DNA of 44,045 nt from an uncultured Clostridia bacterium. Lineage in GTDB: Bacteria > Bacillota > Clostridia > Christensenellales > Borkfalkiaceae. The stretch spans positions 1 through 44,045 of the forward strand of contig CANQOB010000013.1 in assembly GCA_947625385.1 (NCBI GenBank). The letters are read 5' to 3'. The stretch's first letter is position 1; the number at the start of each line of letters is the position of its first letter. The notes beneath the pieces were generated by a model. That model was not told the origin of the DNA. It saw only the letters and a list, made by a program, of their open reading frames with translations, and made no database searches. The translations under genes were made by a program, and so were the position numbers. Positions 1 to 9,000 of the stretch are shown here, one piece after another.

Positions 1-129
1 CGCGCGATATTGCCCTCGATTCAACAATTATTTGAAACGGAAGAAGGAAGAAGAGAGTTTGAAGAGTGGCAAGCCGAACGGCGGAAACAACAACTAAATA
101 AAAAAGAAAACGATAAAATATCCCATTGA
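1..129 (+). CDS. C-terminal end of an unidentified protein (cut by window start)
   Basis: Frame 1 is open from the first base to a TGA at 127-129 and encodes 42 residues with no start in the window. The fragment is highly charged and probably helical, containing EEGRREFEEWQAERRKQQ and a lysine/asparagine-rich tail. A strong terminator follows about 75 bases later, which supports it being the end of a real gene. No function can be assigned from this tail. Confidence 0.5.
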   Translation, partial: RAILPSIQQLFETEEGRREFEEWQAERRKQQLNKKENDKISH

Positions 130-202
130 AAACCATAGGGATGTAGCCGCCGAGAATGGCGGTTGGGTTCGTCGCTTCGTATCCCGATCATAAAAAGCGG
201 CG

Positions 203-236
203 CGGCGGGCAGAGAATTTTCTGCCCGCCGTTTATT
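203..236 (+). terminator. Intrinsic terminator after the partial gene
   Basis: An 11-bp GC-rich stem (CGGCGGGCAGA / TCTGCCCGCCG, 203-213 with 220-230) has a six-base loop and is followed by TTTATTTT. It ends the transcript entering from the left of the window. Confidence 0.85.
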
Positions 237-298
237 TTAATCCACGTCTTTTTTAACTATTCTAACAATGAGGAATCAGGATTGAACTTGACCTTCTG

Positions 299-469
299 CT
301 AAAAGTTATATTTTATTTTGGTTTCAACAATAATTAATTGATTCTTTCGCTTTTCCGCCACACCTCTGTCAATGAGTTTTTTGAATCTTGTAATACTATT
401 CGAATACTTAATTTGATCTGGAGTCTTTTCTCTATTGTCGATTATTTTATTTACCTTTGTAGCAATCAT
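299..469 (-). CDS. 56-residue basic protein coupled to the SDH-like protease
   Basis: The minus-strand frame starts with ATG at 469-467 and stops with TAG at 301-299. Its start overlaps the stop of the upstream protease gene as TAATG, the classic arrangement for translational coupling. The product begins MIATKVNKIIDNREKTPDQ, is rich in lysine and arginine and has no membrane segment. It is shorter than the usual gene-calling limit. The overlap and shared AT-rich composition argue that it is a real gene. I do not recognise the family. It could be an adaptor or regulator of the protease, but that is inference from position only. Confidence 0.6.
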   Translation of the reverse strand: MIATKVNKIIDNREKTPDQIKYSNSITRFKKLIDRGVAEKRKNQLIIVETKIKYNF

Positions 470-1335
470 TATATTATTCTCCTTGTCTGGATAAAATTCC
501 CATAATTATGCTGGCGAATGTATTCATCCATATGACTATAATATTCATCAATTAGTTGTTTTAATACTGGATCTTTCCCATAGTCTTCAATTTGAAGCCG
601 CAAGTCTGAAATCAGCGTGTCCATATTGATGGGCCTTCCATGAGATTTCCATTTGTTATTATCACTTAATGTTTTTGCAATCTCCTGTGCTCTACGAACT
701 TTTTCTTGTTGAGTTACTGGTTTTCCATTTGAATGTGTGTTCCAATCTTTAAATTTATACTGCACAAGCCACTTCTCTAACATGACAATCGCCAAATCGC
801 GAGCTTGCTCATATTCTCGAAGTTCCGCTAAATCAAAATCTTTTAATATCATAAACTCAGCATCCGTAAGACTCCCATTTTCGGCTTTTTTGATTAATTC
901 GGCGATTTTATCCAAATAGTTGAGCGCTGGCACATAATGCCCATCCTTATTCACAACTTGAGGATCTATTGGCCCCAAAACACTATAATAATTCATGAAA
1001 ATTTTGTTGGCGCTCATGCACATAATCGTTCCGGCACTATAGGCGTGGTCGGGGACAATAAAGTAAACCTCAGAATAAAAATTACGAAAAACATTTACTA
1101 TCCTCTCTACTGGCGACAAACTCCCACCGTTCGTTGTCAAAATTACAGCAAGATGTTCATTGCTGATTGTCGTATCGGATTTTAAGTCTTCGATAACTTG
1201 CTTAATAATATTATCACTATTGGTTCCAATACTACCATAGTATACTAGGACATCTGAGTGTAAATATTCTTCTAAAGCGCGCAACTTTTCTTTCATAATC
1301 CTATTATTTTCGGTTTCCAATGGCTTATCGAACAT
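469..1335 (-). CDS. Clp-fold serine protease-like protein (SDH/SppA-like)
   Basis: The 288-residue product resembles the serine dehydrogenase proteinase (SDH_protease) branch of the ClpP/crotonase fold. Residues about 25-75 form the first beta-alpha units, including LAVILTTNGGSLSPVERIV, which matches the oxyanion-hole glycine region. DHAYSAGTIMCMSAN (about residues 97-111) contains the likely nucleophile serine in the Y-S-A-G-T context. YSVLGPIDPQV then matches the segment that follows the active site in this family. The C-terminal half is charged and helical. There is no signal peptide or membrane segment, so a cytosolic location is likely. It heads a two-gene unit with the 56-residue protein and has its own consensus promoter. 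Base composition is clearly more AT-rich than the downstream chromosome, which suggests acquisition. Family confidence is good; substrate and role are unknown. Confidence 0.75.
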   Translation of the reverse strand: MFDKPLETENNRIMKEKLRALEEYLHSDVLVYYGSIGTNSDNIIKQVIEDLKSDTTISNEHLAVILTTNGGSLSPVERIVNVFRNFYSEVYFIVPDHAYSAGTIMCMSANKIFMNYYSVLGPIDPQVVNKDGHYVPALNYLDKIAELIKKAENGSLTDAEFMILKDFDLAELREYEQARDLAIVMLEKWLVQYKFKDWNTHSNGKPVTQQEKVRRAQEIAKTLSDNNKWKSHGRPINMDTLISDLRLQIEDYGKDPVLKQLIDEYYSHMDEYIRQHNYGNFIQTRRII

Positions 1336-1371
1336 AATTATTTCCTTTGTGTTAACTTATTATTCATACTA

Positions 1372-1400
1372 ATTATAGCTGGTTTTCTCGAAGATGTCAA
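1372..1400 (-). promoter_or_regulatory. Sigma-A promoter of the protease operon
   Basis: Read on the minus strand, TTGACA (1400-1395), a 17-base spacer and TATAAT (1377-1372) lie about 37 bases upstream of the protease ATG, with AAAGGAA as its ribosome-binding site. Both hexamers match consensus perfectly. Confidence 0.9.
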
Positions 1401-1732
1401 TACTTTTTTCTCATTCTTCCTATCAGTACAAGTATAACATATGTATGTTACATTATAATGACTGTATGTCAAAAAATTCAATTCCGATTATAAAATCCGT
1501 GAGGAATGAAGCAAATCCCGCGGAAATTGTTTGATTTATTTACGAAAACAGCCGTTTTTATAGGTTTTTCAGCCGAATTACGAAGCCAAAGCCGTCTTTT
1601 ACGGGAAAAACGGTGTTCGGATAATTAACGTCCACCTCACCAAGTGGGACCCAGTAGAACCCGCAAAAAGGTTCTGCCGGGGTCTTTTTTGCACTTTAAA
1701 AAGATTCCAAAGCCGAGATGACAGGAAAAAAG
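1401..1732. other. AT-rich intergenic stretch with a possible gene remnant
   Basis: No convincing gene is present. A plus-strand frame beginning with ATG at 1466 runs 22 codons to an in-frame TGA at 1532-1534 and then stays open to TAA at 1622-1624. A second frame is open from 1564 through the terminator at 1648-1690 and includes YEAKAVFYGKNGVRIINVHL. A TATAAT lies at 1454-1459 but no good -35 element precedes it. These pieces may be the decayed end of a mobile or accessory gene. Confidence 0.3.
1648..1690 (+). terminator. Orphan intrinsic terminator
   Basis: A hairpin pairs GACCC (1648-1652) with GGGTC (1680-1684) and inner AGAACC with GGTTCT, followed by six T. It sits on the plus strand although no intact plus-strand gene precedes it, so it probably belonged to the remnant described for 1401-1732. 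Confidence 0.65.
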
Positions 1733-1766
1733 CGGCTCCCGTGTATTCGGGAGCCGCCGATTTTTT
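1733..1766. terminator. Bidirectional terminator
   Basis: CGGCTCCCG and CGGGAGCCG (1733-1741, 1748-1756) form a 9-bp stem. Plus-strand T at 1761-1766 and minus-strand T from the A run at 1726-1731 make it usable in both directions. It most likely ends the minus-strand membrane-protein gene that stops at 1820. Confidence 0.75.
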
Positions 1767-1819
1767 AAGATACCATTAAAGCTTGTGCCGATGTGCTTCG
1801 GTAAGTCTTTAAAAGATTT

Positions 1820-2266
1820 TTAATGCTTAGAATCGGCGTATTCTTGTTTTCTTAACCTCAAATTACCGAAAATCTCCGAAATGACCGCTATCATTAGGGC
1901 TACAAGAAAAATAATCACCATGGTAAGATATGTAGAATCTGTTTGGGAGACGATACTCCACACGGGATCCAAGCAAAGGTCGATGATGCATTCCACTGCA
2001 AATACGACAAGTAGTTTTATGATAGAGAGAGTTGCTTGTCCATATCCCGCTTTGCCTTTTCGGACAAGAAAGATGATTGCTTGACACAGAGACAGAACAA
2101 AGAAAAAGACGGTTGGGACATAGAGCCAACGATCGGGGACCTTAAATCCGCCTCCCGTCGTTGCCCATGCGTCTAAAGAGACGGAGACGATCATCGCAAT
2201 CAGGATGATCAGATAAGACAAGCACATCACAACGGTTTCGGGTAAAATTTTGCGCAAATTCTTCAT
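1820..2266 (-). CDS. Four-helix integral membrane protein of unknown function
   Basis: The 148-residue product has four hydrophobic segments at about residues 11-31, 47-67, 82-101 and 112-135. A short positively charged N-terminus (MKNLRKILPE) and a charged C-terminus (LRLRKQEYADSKH) point to both ends lying inside the cell. No catalytic motif or known family is visible. It is a single-gene unit with its own promoter at 2308-2336 and a terminator at 1733-1766. The neighbourhood gives no functional hint. It lies in the AT-richer part of the window. Confidence 0.7.
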   Translation of the reverse strand: MKNLRKILPETVVMCLSYLIILIAMIVSVSLDAWATTGGGFKVPDRWLYVPTVFFFVLSLCQAIIFLVRKGKAGYGQATLSIIKLLVVFAVECIIDLCLDPVWSIVSQTDSTYLTMVIIFLVALMIAVISEIFGNLRLRKQEYADSKH

Positions 2267-2307
2267 TTATTTCTTCCCAAAATGAACTCAAAATTCAAAT
2301 TAAGTTT

Positions 2308-2336
2308 ATTTTACCCGATTTTCGGAAAAAAGTCAA
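2308..2336 (-). promoter_or_regulatory. Sigma-A promoter of the four-helix membrane protein
   Basis: Minus-strand TTGACT (2336-2331), a 17-base spacer and TAAAAT (2313-2308) lie about 42 bases upstream of the ATG at 2266. Confidence 0.75.
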
Positions 2337-2400
2337 CACTTCATCAAAACTTTTTTCGGATCAGGTGTTCTGATAGGACCTCATGCGGGTCACCAACACA

Positions 2401-2429
2401 AACCTCAGTCGAATTCGGCTGAGGTTTTT
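2401..2429 (+). terminator. Intrinsic terminator upstream of the HAD gene
   Basis: AACCTCAG pairs with CTGAGGTT (2401-2408 with 2419-2426), followed by a T run. No intact plus-strand gene lies before it. It is either the end of a lost gene or a leader attenuator for the HAD gene. It argues against translation of the HAD gene starting as far upstream as 2383. Confidence 0.7.
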
Positions 2430-2508
2430 CGTATGCGGAAGGAATTTTGTTTTATCACGGGCAAAAACGGGTATATGTATCTTGAAATCTAACGGTTTGG
2501 TCAAGGAT

Positions 2509-3681
2509 ATGGAAACAAAGGTCTATGAAAGAAAAACAAAAGGGGACAAGCCCATTTTGGCGATCTGCTATGACTTCGATAAAACATTGTCTCCCGACGA
2601 TATGCAATCCCAAGGCTTTATCCAAAGTCTCGGGTACAATGTCGTTGACTTCTGGACGAAATCGAACGAGCTTGCCGAGAGCAACGATATGGACCAGAAC
2701 CTCGCCTACATGTATACGATGATCTCGGAGTCGGAAGGAAGAGTTCTGTTCAACAGAAAAACGCTGGAAGAACACGGCTCCAAGGTGAAGTTTTTCCCGG
2801 GAGTCGAGACCTGGTTTGAAAGAATCAAGGAATACGGGAGAAAGAGAGGGGTCATTGTCGAGCACTACGTCATTTCTTCCGGGCTCAAGGAGATGATAGA
2901 GGGTACGTCCATTGCAAAAAACGGGGCATTCGAAAAGATCTACGCCAGTTCTTTTTACTACAACGAGCAAGGCGCCGCGAAATGGCCTGCGCAGGTCGTC
3001 AACTATACGAACAAAACGCAATTTCTGTTCCGAATCGAAAAGGGGACGCTGGACGTCAACGACCCCGCCGTCAACGATTCCTTTGCGCCCGAACAGCTCC
3101 GCGTTCCCTTCCGCAACATGGTGTATGTCGGCGACAGCGACACGGATATCCCGTGCATGAAATTGGTCAACTCGCTCGGCGGGCATTCGATCGGCGTCTA
3201 CAATGCCGCCGGCAACGATAAAACGAAGGTCTATAAAATGATGCGCGCCGATAGAATAAAATATTTTGCGCCCGCGGACTACTCGGAGGGGAGCGAAATG
3301 GACGTGCTCGTCAAGGCGATCATCGACAGGACCGCCTCGAATGAACAGCTCGAAGGCATGTATGCCGTCTGTAAGTCCGAAACGGCGGAGGCGGATAAAC
3401 AAAGCAGCGAAGAGACGCGGAGAAAGAGAGAGCTGATCAATGCGCTGGATTGCAGCGGAAGCTTCAAGCAGACGCATGAGCTCATCGCGGAGATGAGCCA
3501 ATATGACAGCTGGACGGAGGAAGAGCGGGAATTTTTGTTTGAGATCGCGACCCACAACAGCCAAGTATTTTTCATCATCAACGATTACATCGTGAAAACG
3601 TTTTATACGGCTCTGTTGGAGAAAACAAAGAACCTCAAAGAGGACGCCAAGAAGATCAAAGAGATCCTCGAAAAGAAATGA
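2509..3681 (+). CDS. HAD-superfamily phosphatase (phosphoserine phosphatase-like)
   Basis: The product is a haloacid dehalogenase hydrolase of about 390 residues. Motif I is CYDFDKTLSP near the N-terminus, with the nucleophile and acid-base aspartates of DxDxT. HYVISSGLKEMIEG carries the motif II serine region, and VYVGDSDTDIPCMK is motif III/IV with the metal-binding GDSxxD. The middle and C-terminal parts add a long helical extension (residues about 290-390) not found in minimal phosphatases. The frame is open from 2383, but that start lies before the terminator at 2401-2429. I therefore prefer ATG 2509, which begins METKVYERKTKGDKPILAI, although its AAGGA is very close to the ATG. The physiological substrate is not evident. 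A strong terminator follows. Confidence 0.8.
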   Translation: METKVYERKTKGDKPILAICYDFDKTLSPDDMQSQGFIQSLGYNVVDFWTKSNELAESNDMDQNLAYMYTMISESEGRVLFNRKTLEEHGSKVKFFPGVETWFERIKEYGRKRGVIVEHYVISSGLKEMIEGTSIAKNGAFEKIYASSFYYNEQGAAKWPAQVVNYTNKTQFLFRIEKGTLDVNDPAVNDSFAPEQLRVPFRNMVYVGDSDTDIPCMKLVNSLGGHSIGVYNAAGNDKTKVYKMMRADRIKYFAPADYSEGSEMDVLVKAIIDRTASNEQLEGMYAVCKSETAEADKQSSEETRRKRELINALDCSGSFKQTHELIAEMSQYDSWTEEEREFLFEIATHNSQVFFIINDYIVKTFYTALLEKTKNLKEDAKKIKEILEKK

Positions 3682-3694
3682 CGACGGAGTTCGA

Positions 3695-3731
3695 AGGCGG
3701 GAAAGTCCCAAGGGAATGTTCCCGCCTTTTT
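3695..3731 (+). terminator. Intrinsic terminator of the HAD gene
   Basis: AGGCGGGAA (3695-3703) pairs with TTCCCGCCT (3719-3727) around a 15-base loop, followed by TTTTT. Confidence 0.85.
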
Positions 3732-3845
3732 GTACGCTCATCTGTGCATACATTCTTTCAAGTGTGCCGATCCTAAAACGAAGAGGCGGACTTTTCCGAT
3801 AGACTTTATGCTCAAAGTGCGCATAAGGCAATTTTTATTTTTATC

Positions 3846-3874
3846 TTGACAACCCTTTTTTGAGTTGTTATAAT
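3846..3874 (+). promoter_or_regulatory. Consensus sigma-A promoter of the LytTR/GHKL operon
   Basis: TTGACA (3846-3851), a 17-base spacer and TATAAT (3869-3874) match consensus perfectly. The ATG at 3873, which opens the longest frame, lies inside the -10 box, so it cannot be the start codon of a message made from this promoter. Confidence 0.9.
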
Positions 3875-3920
3875 GAAGTCGTCAAAGAGGGGAGAGAATT
3901 CAGGAAAAAGGGAGGCGGAA

Positions 3921-4634
3921 GTGGAACAGAACGTAAGAATCGCGATCTTGGAAGATGAACAAGAGGCGGCGGAGTTGCTCGAAAGCTATATTGCGCAGTT
4001 TTACGACGGCAAGGATGTTCCCGCAGTCGCGAAGTTTGAATCTGCCGTCAATTTCCTTGAAAAATTCCACAACAATTACGATATTCTTTTTCTCGATATA
4101 GAGCTCCCCGACGGGGACGGCATGGAAGTTGCGCGCAAAGTGAGAAAGACGGATAAGAATATCGTCATCATCTTTGTCACGAACATGGCGCAGTTTGCGA
4201 TCAAAGGATACGAAGTGCAGGCGTTCGACTATTTCGTGAAGCCTGTGACTTACAAAAATTTTTGTATCAAGTTCGCGGAGGCGCTCGACCTCTTCACGGC
4301 ACGGCGGGAAGTTCCTATTTGGATCTCCAACAAAGAGGGGAAGAGGAGGCTGCTTGCCTCGCGAATCAAATATATCGAAAGCTACCAGCACATGCTCGTC
4401 TATCATACGCTGGACGGAGATTACAGAGCGACGGGGTCGCTTGCCGCCCTCGAAGAGCAGCTTGCTGAGGGGACCTTCGCCATGTGCAACCGCTGTTATC
4501 TCGTCAATTTACGGTTTGTGACCCTGGTGCGCCAATTCGACTGTACGGTGGGAGGGGACGTTTTGCAGATCTCCCACGGAAAGCGAGGCGCTTTCCTGCG
4601 CGCGTTGACCGACTATCTCGCCGGAGGCGGCTGA
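3921..4634 (+). CDS. LytTR-family response regulator
   Basis: The product is a 237-residue regulator of the AgrA/LytR type. The receiver domain (residues about 5-125) has the acidic pocket EDE and a phosphoacceptor Asp59 in ILFLDIELPDGDG; a conserved lysine lies in DYFVKPV. The C-terminal LytTR DNA-binding domain (about 130-235) includes IKYIESYQHMLVYHT and CNRCYLVNLRFV. GTG 3921 is chosen because GGAGG sits 5 bases before it and the promoter -10 excludes the upstream ATG. The kinase gene starts one base after the stop, so the two form an operon. LytTR regulators usually bind imperfect direct repeats upstream of targets. The downstream glycosidase and lipoprotein genes are plausible targets by position only. 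Confidence 0.9.
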   Translation: MEQNVRIAILEDEQEAAELLESYIAQFYDGKDVPAVAKFESAVNFLEKFHNNYDILFLDIELPDGDGMEVARKVRKTDKNIVIIFVTNMAQFAIKGYEVQAFDYFVKPVTYKNFCIKFAEALDLFTARREVPIWISNKEGKRRLLASRIKYIESYQHMLVYHTLDGDYRATGSLAALEEQLAEGTFAMCNRCYLVNLRFVTLVRQFDCTVGGDVLQISHGKRGAFLRALTDYLAGGG

Positions 4635-4635
4635 A

Positions 4636-5973
4636 ATGGTCACTTCTCTGTTTATTTATAAATTTGTTTTTGTCGTGGAGCTCGCCGTTGCGGAGGTCCT
4701 GTTCACATTCCGCCTCAAAAAGCGTTCACGGTTTGTCCTGCGCGCCCTCGGGAGCGCCGCAGTGCTCTTGGCGCTCACGGCGCTCTTTCCCTCCTCGATC
4801 AGCGCGGAATGGTACACTTCGCTGATGTTCTTTGTCATTTTCGCCGCGAGTATCCCCCTTTTGAAATTTTGCTATGCGGAGCCGTGGAGAAACCTCTTGT
4901 TCTGCGGAATCGCCTCGTACACCATGCAGCATTTCGCCTATGAGCTGGCGGCGCTGGCGGCGTCCCTCATTGTATGGGGGAGGAGCCCGCTGTTCGGCGT
5001 TTACAACACCGACCCCGTTCTGTTTCATGGCTTCGGCAGAGAATTTTTCTTTGTCGTTCTCGTCTATCTCCTCTGCTATATGGGCTCCTATTGGGCGATG
5101 TTTGCCGTCTTTGCCAGCCGTATCCGCAAGAATGCCGACATGAAGATCAAAAGCGTTTCCCTTCTCTTTTTGATCGGCGTGGGACTTTTGACGGATATTG
5201 TCCTCAACAGTGTGGTGATCTACCGCAACAACGATCTTGTCGGCTCCGTGACGATTTGCATCTATAACTTGCTTTGCTGCGTTCTTCTCTTGTTCGGGCA
5301 GTTCAGCCTTTTGCAATCGAAAGAGCTGCAAGACAAGCTGGACGCGGTGAACAGGCTTTGGCGGGAAGAGAAAAAGCAGTTTGCTTCTCTGAAAGAAAAC
5401 ATGGATCTCATCAATATGAAATGCCATGATATACGCCATCAGATTCGCACCATCGGGGCGGACAACAGCGTATCGGCGGAGGCGATCGCACAGATCGAGG
5501 ACTCCATCCGCGTCTATGACGCGACGGTCAAGACGGGCAATGAGGCGCTCGACGTGATTCTCACGGAAAAGAGCCTGCGGTGTACGGCGAACGGCATTTT
5601 CCTCTCCTACATGGTGGACGGGACCGCTCTGAATTTCATAAACGGCATCGACCTTTTCTCCCTCTTCGGGAACGCCCTCGACAATGCGATCGAGGCGGTC
5701 ATGCGAATCGAGGATGACAAAGCGCGCATCATCGGCATCAAGGTCCATACGTCGGGCGAATTCGTCGCAATCAATGTGAGCAATACATATACGGGAGAAA
5801 TCGTATACGGGACGAACGGGCTCCCTCTCACTTCCAAAGAGGACACGAACTACCACGGGTTCGGCATGAAGAGCATCGCTTACGTCGTCGAAAAATATGG
5901 CGGAGAATGTTCCGTGCTCACGAAGAACGGAGTCTTTCACCTCAACATCCTCTTCCCGCTCAAAAGGGGATAA
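4636..5973 (+). CDS. GHKL-type sensor histidine kinase (AgrC-like)
   Basis: The 445-residue product has about six or seven transmembrane segments in residues 1-220, a short coiled-coil linker, and a kinase core. The phosphoacceptor is probably His264 in NMKCHDIRHQ. The ATPase domain shows FGNALDNAIEA (N box) and YHGFGMKSIAYVVEKYGG (G box), matching the HATPase_c_5/GHKL subgroup that pairs with LytTR regulators. It starts one base after the regulator's stop, with the GGAGG ribosome site inside the end of that gene. No agrB or agrD homologue is present, so the signal is not an obvious locally encoded autoinducing peptide. The terminator at 6005-6037 ends the pair. Confidence 0.9.
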   Translation: MVTSLFIYKFVFVVELAVAEVLFTFRLKKRSRFVLRALGSAAVLLALTALFPSSISAEWYTSLMFFVIFAASIPLLKFCYAEPWRNLLFCGIASYTMQHFAYELAALAASLIVWGRSPLFGVYNTDPVLFHGFGREFFFVVLVYLLCYMGSYWAMFAVFASRIRKNADMKIKSVSLLFLIGVGLLTDIVLNSVVIYRNNDLVGSVTICIYNLLCCVLLLFGQFSLLQSKELQDKLDAVNRLWREEKKQFASLKENMDLINMKCHDIRHQIRTIGADNSVSAEAIAQIEDSIRVYDATVKTGNEALDVILTEKSLRCTANGIFLSYMVDGTALNFINGIDLFSLFGNALDNAIEAVMRIEDDKARIIGIKVHTSGEFVAINVSNTYTGEIVYGTNGLPLTSKEDTNYHGFGMKSIAYVVEKYGGECSVLTKNGVFHLNILFPLKRG

Positions 5974-6004
5974 ATGCACGATCGGGAATTCAATTTGGAA
6001 GTTT

Positions 6005-6037
6005 AAGCGGTTGGACTTGCGCGTCCGCCGCTTTTTT
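6005..6037 (+). terminator. Intrinsic terminator after the two-component pair
   Basis: AAGCGG pairs with CCGCTT and inner GGAC with GTCC, followed by six T. A TATAAT at 6039-6044, with a weak TTGCGC 16 bases upstream, may restart transcription for the glycosidase gene. Confidence 0.8.
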
Positions 6038-6077
6038 CTATAATTTTCAGTGCAGATATCAGCCATGGAGGAGAATT

Positions 6078-9000
6078 ATGAAGAAAGTTCCCTACGGGAT
6101 CATAGCGTCTGTCTGTGCCATGATCACCTTCTTTGCCACGGCGGGGCTCATCCTTGCCTACTTTATTTTGAACGGCGTTGCCGCCGAAACGGGCGACACC
6201 GTCTCGTTCCTCGCGGACTGGTGGCAGATCGTCCTGTTCGTGGCAGATCTTCTTTCCGCGATTGCCGCGGTCGCCTGCCTTGTTTTGTTCCTTTTGCGCA
6301 GGAGATCGGAAGAGAGCCGCCCGATGCAATTTCCGAAAAAAATATTCAAGCGTTCGACTTGGACGATGCTGACTGTATTTTTTGCGGTATTGCTGGCGAC
6401 CGTCTGTCTGGGGAACAGCATCGCGAACGATTATCAGGTCGCCTTGAACTCCGTTATGCACACTAACCCTTATGATCAGGTAGAGACGGGGGCAGACGAG
6501 AACGAGGATAAGGAGTATTTCAAATCCGATTACGTCAATGCGGACGGCTCCTACAACGACCGCGCCATGCGGGATGAGACGGAGCGCGTCGCCTTGCAGA
6601 CGGCTGTGGAGGGGTCCGTCCTATTGTGGAACGATGCGATCGGGGACGGTGGAAAGGCGCTTCCGCTTCCGCAGGGGGCGGGCGTGAGCTTTTTCGGCAT
6701 CGGCTGTATCGACTATAAACTGCTCGGCACGGGTTCGGGCGGCATGAGCGACCCGCCGCCCGAAGATCTGCGCAGCTGCCTCTCTTCGGCGGGACTGAAA
6801 TTCAACACCGCGCTCTATGTCAGATACAACAGTCTGTTCCCTTCCTATCCCAAGGTCAACCGCCGCTCTGTCGCCGAGGTCCCGTGGTCGGAGATAGAGA
6901 GCACGGTCTCGGGGAGCATTTCCGCTTACGGTGACGCGGCGGTCATGATTGTTTCCCGTGTGGCGGGGGAGCACAGGGATATTCTGCCCACGTCCGACGA
7001 TACGTTCGTAGACAGCAAGAATTATCTCGATCTCTCCGTGACCGAAGCGGATATTTTGACGCATCTCAAAGGACTGCGCGACGCGGGCAGCATCAAGCGC
7101 ATCATTTTGCTCATCAACACGTCGAATGCCCTGCAATTCGAGCATATCCGCGACCAATACGGAATCGACGCCTGCGTCTGGGTGGGACAGGGCGGCATGA
7201 TGTCGTACAGGCAGATCGCGTCGGTCCTCTCGAATACGGGAGAGGGCGTTGTCTCGGGACATCTGCCCGATACGTTCCTGTATAAAAATTCCTCCGCGCC
7301 CGCCTATGTCAATTTGGGGGATTTCACCTGGACGCAATCCACGGGACTGCTGCCCAACGAAGGCGTGATGACGGGGACGCACAACGACAAATATATCGTC
7401 TATCAAGAGGGCATCTACGTCGGATACCGCTACTTTGAGACGAGATACGAAGATCTGGTGCTCAAAAGGGGAAATGCGAACGGACCGAACGGCATCTCCG
7501 CAGGAGAGGGAGACGAATGGTCCTATTCCTCGGAAGTGGCATTCCCCTTCGGTTACGGGCTGAGCTACACCGAGTTTTCTTACGAAAAGTTCAGCGCGGA
7601 GAAGCACGGGGACGAATATACGGTCAAGATGACTGTCCGCAACACGGGCACGCAGTATTCGGGGAAGGAGACCTTACAGGTCTATTTGCAAAAACCATAT
7701 ACCGAATATGACCAAGAGGCGTCCCATCCCATCGAGAAGGCGGCGGTGGAGCTCGTCGGCTTCGCCAAGACAAAGAAACTTGCGCCCGGGGAATCCGAGG
7801 AGCTTACCGTCACGGTGGCGGAAGAGGACTTCAAGACTTACGACGCCTACGGACAGGGAACGTATATCCTCGAACGGGGGGATTACTACCTCGCGGCGGG
7901 ACGCAATGCGCACGACGCGCTCAACAACATTCTCGCAGCCAAGGGCAAGACGACCGCAGACGGCATGGACGAGAACGGCGACAAGACGCTCGCGGCAAAA
8001 TTTACGGTCGAACAGGACGATTATACCAAGTATTCCGTCTCCTCGGCGACGGGCTACGAGATCGTCAACCGCTTTTCGGATGCCGACCCTAACCTCTACG
8101 AAGGGATGAAAGACCAACATATCACCTACCTTTCGAGAAAGGATTGGAACGGGACCTATCCCGAAGCGGGCGGCGCAAAATTGAAGTGCACCGACAGCAT
8201 GATGGTGCATGACATGGCATACGGCGACGACATTGAAGCCGACCCCGACGATAAAATGCCCGTCTACGGGACCGTCACGGCGCAGCAGGGGGCTTTGTCC
8301 CTCGTCATGATGATGGACCTCCCGTATGACGACCCTCTCTGGGAAGATCTTCTCAATCAGATGACGTTCGAGGAACAGGCGGTGCTCATCTCCTACGGGC
8401 TTGGGTATCTGGCAGGCGTTCCGAGCGTCAATTCGCCGCAGTTCCGTGCGAGAAACGGTCCCGTCGGCGTAAAGAGCGCCAACAGCAGATTGGGTTCCGC
8501 GATCAGTCTCCCCTGCGAGGTGCTTTGGGCGGCGACGTTCGATACCGACCTCATCCATGAGCTTGGCAGAGCCTTCGGTCGCGAGATTCTTCATCTTGAC
8601 GATTCGACTGCCGTCATCTACGGTCCCGGCGCGTGCATCCACCGCGTTGCGGAGAGCGGAAGAAACTTCGAGTATTTCTCCGAGGACGGCGTTCTTTCGG
8701 GAAAGATGCTCTCCGTAGAGGTCACGGGGTTGCAGGAATTCGGCGTGATCGTCCTCACGAAACACTTTGCCCTCAACGACACCGAAACCAACCGGTACGG
8801 GGTGACGACCTGGGCAAACGAGCAGTCTATCCGTGAGATCTATCTCAAAGCTTTCGAACCCGCCGTGACCGTGGGACACATGAACGGCGTCATGAGCTCT
8901 TTCAACCGCATCGGCTGTATTTGGGCGGGCGCCCACAAGGGGCTCCTCACGGAGGTCCTCCGCAACGAGTGGGGATTCAGCGGAATCGTGGAATCGGATT

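Noticed and set aside
2455-3831. A 458-codon minus-strand frame across the HAD gene
   Set aside because: It crosses the HAD terminator and has no domain, while the plus strand shows the HAD motifs.
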